47,207 bases of DNA from contig QZKO01000017.1 in assembly GCA_003599505.1 (NCBI GenBank), positions 1 through 47,207 of the forward strand. Reading direction: 5' to 3'. Both the position numbers and the translations under genes were made by a program. Position 1 is the stretch's first letter. Every line of letters starts with the position of its first letter. Origin of the DNA: Nitrospiraceae bacterium (GTDB taxonomy: Bacteria; Nitrospirota; Thermodesulfovibrionia; UBA6902). The notes beneath the pieces were generated by a model that saw only the letters and a list, made by a program, of their open reading frames with translations, was not told the DNA's origin and ran no database searches. This document shows, in pieces, positions 44,830-47,207 of this stretch.

Positions 44830-45294
44830 TTACTCGCTGAAGCAAACCTCAACGAAAAAGCTGCCTGCCGGGGTCTCAAACGGTATGCAGATTATCCGGC
44901 CGTCTGTTTTGTGGGATATGATATGGTGTTTCCCGATTATGGCCGCGGGGATCGCCATGTCGAATTTATATCCTTTTTCAGAGAGTATCTTCTTGGCGCC
45001 GCCGGTCACCATATTGGTAATCTCGCCGACGCAGTCGGCCACTGAACCGTCGACCTGTTGTATTTCTTCGCCGAGCATCTTAGAGGCTATATGCAATATC
45101 GCCGGCTCCGTAAAGGTGATCGCCAGGCTCCCTTTCGCCTTCTCCCCCATTAAACCGATGATGCCTGTAACATCCCCTTTTGCGCTCTTTTCAGTTTTTA
45201 AAAAAGGCCTCCCGGGTTTCGCTTCAGTGCCGGCCATTGTAGTCAGCACATTGATTATGCTTTCAAGGAATGGATTGATGAAGTCTGTATTCAT
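44830..45294 (-). CDS. cheX: CheX-like chemotaxis phosphatase
   Basis: A 154-aa single-domain protein of the CheC/CheX/FliY group. It opens MNTDFINPFLESIINVLTTMAG, has KGSLAITFTEPAILHIASKMLG, and the active-site helix DCVGEITNMVTGGAKKILSE, where E and N of the (E)xxN pair dephosphorylate CheY-P or other receiver proteins. ATG 45294 is chosen, as the family starts in this way; a GTG seven codons earlier (45315) is possible. Neither has a good ribosome binding site, and a perfect hairpin (45298-45315) fills that position. No che genes are nearby. It converges with ppdK. Confidence 0.85.
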   Translation of the reverse strand: MNTDFINPFLESIINVLTTMAGTEAKPGRPFLKTEKSAKGDVTGIIGLMGEKAKGSLAITFTEPAILHIASKMLGEEIQQVDGSVADCVGEITNMVTGGAKKILSEKGYKFDMAIPAAIIGKHHIISHKTDGRIICIPFETPAGSFFVEVCFSE

Positions 45295-45297
45295 AAT

Positions 45298-45315
45298 GTG
45301 AAAACAAGTTTTCAC
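45298..45315 (-). promoter_or_regulatory. Perfect palindrome at the translation start of the CheX gene
   Basis: GTGAAAAC-AA-GTTTTCAC (plus strand), 8-bp arms and two-base centre, ending three bases before the ATG of the minus-strand CheX gene. It occupies the place of the ribosome binding site. It may be a repressor operator or an RNA hairpin that limits initiation. Confidence 0.5.
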
Positions 45316-45610
45316 ACTTCTTTTCGGTAGTTGCCCGCAGAACTTTAATAAAGACAGCTATAAGCTGTAAGCTTTAAGCCGTCGTGGCGAATGAATGGCG
45401 GAGGGTGTGGCAGCTTACTTTTTTACGACCTTTATAACAGGAAATTACTTCTTGCCGTAAAGATTATCGAGCGGGCTTTTGGAAATATCCGTCATCTCTC
45501 TCATGACATGCGTGTAGATCATTGTCGTGGAAACATCGGAATGCCCAAGCAGTTCCTGCACTGTGCGGATGTCATAACCGTTTTCAAGAAGATGCGTTGC
45601 GAAAGTATTC

Positions 45611-46015
45611 AGCTATCAGCGGTCAGCTCTCAGCTTTTTGATAAATGATGCGAGCATTCGCTTGACCTCTATGACTTCATCTGCAAGCTTAGAATAATCC
45701 GGCTCATTTATCAAATTCAGTTCCCGAGTAAGTAGCAGCAAATATTCCAATTCACTGGCTGAACCCATCGATATTTCAAGGAAACGCGCAAGCTCAGCGT
45801 CACTATTCCTTCCACACCCTTCCGCTATGTTTGTAGGGACAGAAGCACATGCGCGTCTGATCTGGCTTGTCAGACCATACATCTCTTCACGTGGAAAGGT
45901 TGAAGCCGTCTGATAAATCTTTAAAGTCAACTGATGGGACTTTTTCCACACATTAAGTTCCTTAAAGTTTTTCATGGTCTATCCTTTTGTAGCTGAATGC
46001 TGACCGCTGATAGCC
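45611..46015 (-). mobile_element. Inverted-repeat-bounded element carrying a four-helix-bundle (S23/IVP-family) gene
   Basis: Ends are inverted repeats of 24 bases, 22 identical: GCTATCAGCGGTCAGC-TCTCAGCT at 45612-45635 and its complement AGCTGAAT-GCTGACCGCTGATAGC at 45991-46014. The only gene inside is the 119-aa four-helix-bundle protein; its last codons and stop lie inside the left repeat. The element sits in the middle of a tyrosine recombinase gene whose core is missing. No transposase is encoded and no clear target duplication is seen, so movement must use something else or be ancient. Confidence 0.65.
45616..45975 (-). CDS. Four helix bundle protein (23S rRNA intervening-sequence / IVP family)
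   Basis: A 119-aa soluble protein matching the family first found within 23S rRNA intervening sequences: FKELNVWKKSHQLTLKIYQ, YGLTSQIRRACASVPTNIAEG, and FLEISMGSASELEYLLLL, four amphipathic helices. Related proteins form pentamers that bind nucleic acid; the Avd accessory protein of diversity-generating retroelements has the same fold, but no reverse transcriptase is present here. AAAGGA stands seven bases before the ATG at 45975. The coding sequence fills the inverted-repeat element and ends within its left repeat (KKLRADR-stop). Its function is unknown. Confidence 0.9.
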   Translation of the reverse strand: MKNFKELNVWKKSHQLTLKIYQTASTFPREEMYGLTSQIRRACASVPTNIAEGCGRNSDAELARFLEISMGSASELEYLLLLTRELNLINEPDYSKLADEVIEVKRMLASFIKKLRADR

Positions 46016-46573
46016 GATTGCTTTTAACAACGCCTGATTTTGCGTGGCGGAGGATACACTCTTTTTCAGCGCTAAATAACTGAGATAGTCCCGCACATCC
46101 CCCGACCCTAAAGAAGCGGTACGGATGTCTTTCTTGCAGACATAACGTAACCGAAGAACCTTTTTACCCAATCAAGGTATGATTTCTCTGTCCTGTAGGA
46201 ATAATGCCTGATACGTATAGCTTCACGCATTTCCCGCAGGATTTGAGGAACATCCGCAGACTCTTTTGGCTGTCCGGTGCAGGATGCCGGAACCTTGCCG
46301 CCAAGAAAGTGATCGAAATACAACCGGACCGCATCCCCCGCCTGCCTGACCTGCCAATCGGCAATATTATTTTGAGAGCCTAAATGGTCAAGAAACTCCG
46401 CGACACGCAGCTCATGCGTGAGGCCTTCCCTGCCGTTTGAAAAAGCCAAGAATTTGCTTGACCAATACGCATAAAAAGCTATATACTTTTTGTTAACAAG
46501 GTCGTGGGCAAGCAGAAATTCCTGGAATTCAGGTAAAACGTTCCCGTTCATCTTGTCCCCTCAAATTGTAAGA

Positions 46574-46612
46574 ATTACACGGCTTTTACGAACTTCGTAA
46601 AAGCCGTGTAAT
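46574..46612. repeat. 39-base perfect palindrome upstream of the recombinase gene
   Basis: Arms ATTACACGGCTTTTACGAA and its exact complement around a single C. The inner 11 bases, ACGAACTTCGT, occur again at 46709-46719. It lies 23 bases before the recombinase start codon, where recombinase-binding or operator sites would be expected. Confidence 0.75.
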
Positions 46613-46780
46613 ACTATAAATTACGTACATTCATTTTTCAAGTTACTTTAGAAATTAGACAGTTGTATCTTGCCGGCTTTTTAACAGATGCAGAAAAGAC
46701 CGTAAAATACGAACTTCGTCTATTAATTGTTGGGCATTAACGATTCAGAGAATATTTGATTAATTTAATACCATATGTAG

Positions 46781-46798
46781 TATCATATTGATATGATA
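46781..46798 (+). promoter_or_regulatory. Inverted repeat TATCATAT-TG-ATATGATA spanning the PIN gene start
   Basis: Perfect 8-bp arms with the ATG (46793-46795) inside the right arm. Toxin-antitoxin genes are often repressed by their own products at such palindromes. The region is very A/T-rich, so chance cannot be excluded. Confidence 0.4.
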
Positions 46799-47207
46799 AA
46801 AACTAGGGTAGTTCTCGATACTAATGTATTATATGCTGGATTGTATTCCTCAAGTGGAGCCTCCCATCAGATTCTTAGAGCAATTGAGCGAGGGAGAATA
46901 AAGACAGTTCTATCAACTGCACTATTATTTGAGTATGAATATATCTTGCAGCGATATAAAACAGAATTGAGACTATCAGATCGGGATATTGAGAAGGTAT
47001 TAGATAACTTTTGCAGATTAAGCGAACATCAGAAAATATATTTTTTGTGGAGACCTTACTTGGTCGATCCCGAAGACGATCATATATTAGAGGTGGCAGT
47101 TGCATCGGAAACAAAAACGATAGTAACCCACAATATCAAAGATTTTAAGGGAGTGGATAAATTTGGAATTAGAGCGATACCACCGAAAAAATTATTGGAG
47201 GAAATAA
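46793..47207 (+). CDS. PIN-domain toxin-like protein (COG1569 family), 3' end outside window
   Basis: The frame is open from ATG 46793 through 138 codons to the window edge with no stop. The N-terminus VVLDTNVLYAGLYSSSGASHQIL is the hallmark of putative PIN-family toxins of the COG1569/TIGR00305 group. Acidic metal-binding residues are present: D in LDTNV, E in LFEYEYIL, DD in VDPEDDHILEVAVA, then VTHNIKDF. PIN proteins are Mg2+-dependent ribonucleases, often paired with a small antitoxin; none is visible upstream, so a partner may follow or be missing. The A/T-rich composition contrasts with the rest of the window. Its position beyond a recombinase remnant suggests it was acquired, possibly as a cassette. 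Confidence 0.85.
   Translation, partial: MIKTRVVLDTNVLYAGLYSSSGASHQILRAIERGRIKTVLSTALLFEYEYILQRYKTELRLSDRDIEKVLDNFCRLSEHQKIYFLWRPYLVDPEDDHILEVAVASETKTIVTHNIKDFKGVDKFGIRAIPPKKLLEEI

Larger units (their letters stand above)
45445..46551 (-). pseudogene. Integron-type tyrosine recombinase, broken and interrupted
   Basis: The N-terminal part (46551 to about 46110, GAGGGGA before the ATG) encodes an integron-integrase-like extension, then SYRTEKSYLDWVKRFF. A frameshift near 46140 moves the reading to DIRTASLGSGDVRDYLSYLALKKSVSSATQNQAL, ending about 46020. The C-terminal piece (45609-45445) encodes [20 protein letters not shown] then [14 protein letters not shown], with the catalytic Tyr, and ends LYGKK-stop. 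About 170 residues of catalytic core, including the first Arg, are missing and replaced by the inverted-repeat-flanked four-helix-bundle gene. The protein cannot be active. Its direction, away from the PIN gene, fits intI facing a cassette platform. Confidence 0.85.

Noticed and set aside
45391-45648. Plus-strand frame across the recombinase remnant
   Set aside because: It is the complement of the TFATHLL...MIYTHV recombinase fragment and of the element's left repeat.
45611-46015. Diversity-generating retroelement, because the four-helix protein resembles Avd
   Set aside because: There is no reverse transcriptase, template repeat or variable repeat in the window.

Overview
The window reads as a bacterial chromosome segment from a Gram-negative with moderate GC. 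Its lipopolysaccharide heptose kinase, lipoproteins, GGDEF/EAL proteins, pyruvate phosphate dikinase, GH57 glucan enzyme, short heme-copper-oxidase-like protein and CxxCH sensor fit Nitrospirota (Thermodesulfovibrionia-like) or a deltaproteobacterial lineage. No rRNA is present, so this placement is an inference. Most of the window is conserved chromosomal core. The two ends look accessory: 1-4.6 kb and especially 45.4-47.2 kb are richer in A+T.

Layout. 1-4569: the end of a probable radical SAM gene, then a 1401-aa NACHT/STAND-like NTPase with a C-terminal PD-(D/E)XK-type nuclease motif (a candidate defence gene). 4.6-8.0 kb: a dispersed repeat, dinB, a ketosynthase lacking the active-site cysteine paired with a FabZ-like dehydratase, and a 40-aa membrane protein. 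8.2-14.4 kb: an EF-hand protein, a AAA protein with a damaged Walker A, glgB, a small membrane protein and a GH57/DUF3536 enzyme; glgB and GH57 point to alpha-glucan metabolism. 14.4-21.8 kb (minus strand): a cold shock gene with a structured leader, a GGDEF plus lipoprotein pair, and the housekeeping run TPR lipoprotein - ispE - tRNA-Gln - prs - rplY - pth. 21.9-27.8 kb (plus strand): heptose kinase - aspC, a HEAT-repeat lipoprotein, decayed sequence, then bifunctional nuclease - recO.

27.8-35.4 kb (minus strand): an AI-2E family permease, an N-acyl-D-amino-acid deacylase overlapping or abutting an AMIN/Amidase_3 cell wall amidase, a small unknown protein, a PilZ - zinc ribbon - sigma54 activator, and a set of DUF1858, four-helix heme-copper-oxidase-like and Nfu genes that suggests NO or Fe-S chemistry. 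35.4-45.3 kb: glyQ-glyS, a PhnD-like binding protein with a CxxCH-bearing PAS-GGDEF-EAL protein, ppdK with a histone-like lysine tail, and cheX.

45.4-47.2 kb: an integron-type tyrosine recombinase reduced to N- and C-terminal fragments. The middle is replaced by a four-helix-bundle (S23/IVP-family) gene enclosed by 24-bp inverted repeats. A 39-bp perfect palindrome and a PIN-family toxin gene running off the window lie beyond it. This end, together with the NTPase-nuclease at the other end, is where an undescribed system is most likely. Cyclic di-GMP signalling recurs through the window (one GGDDF protein, one GGDEF-EAL protein, one PilZ activator).
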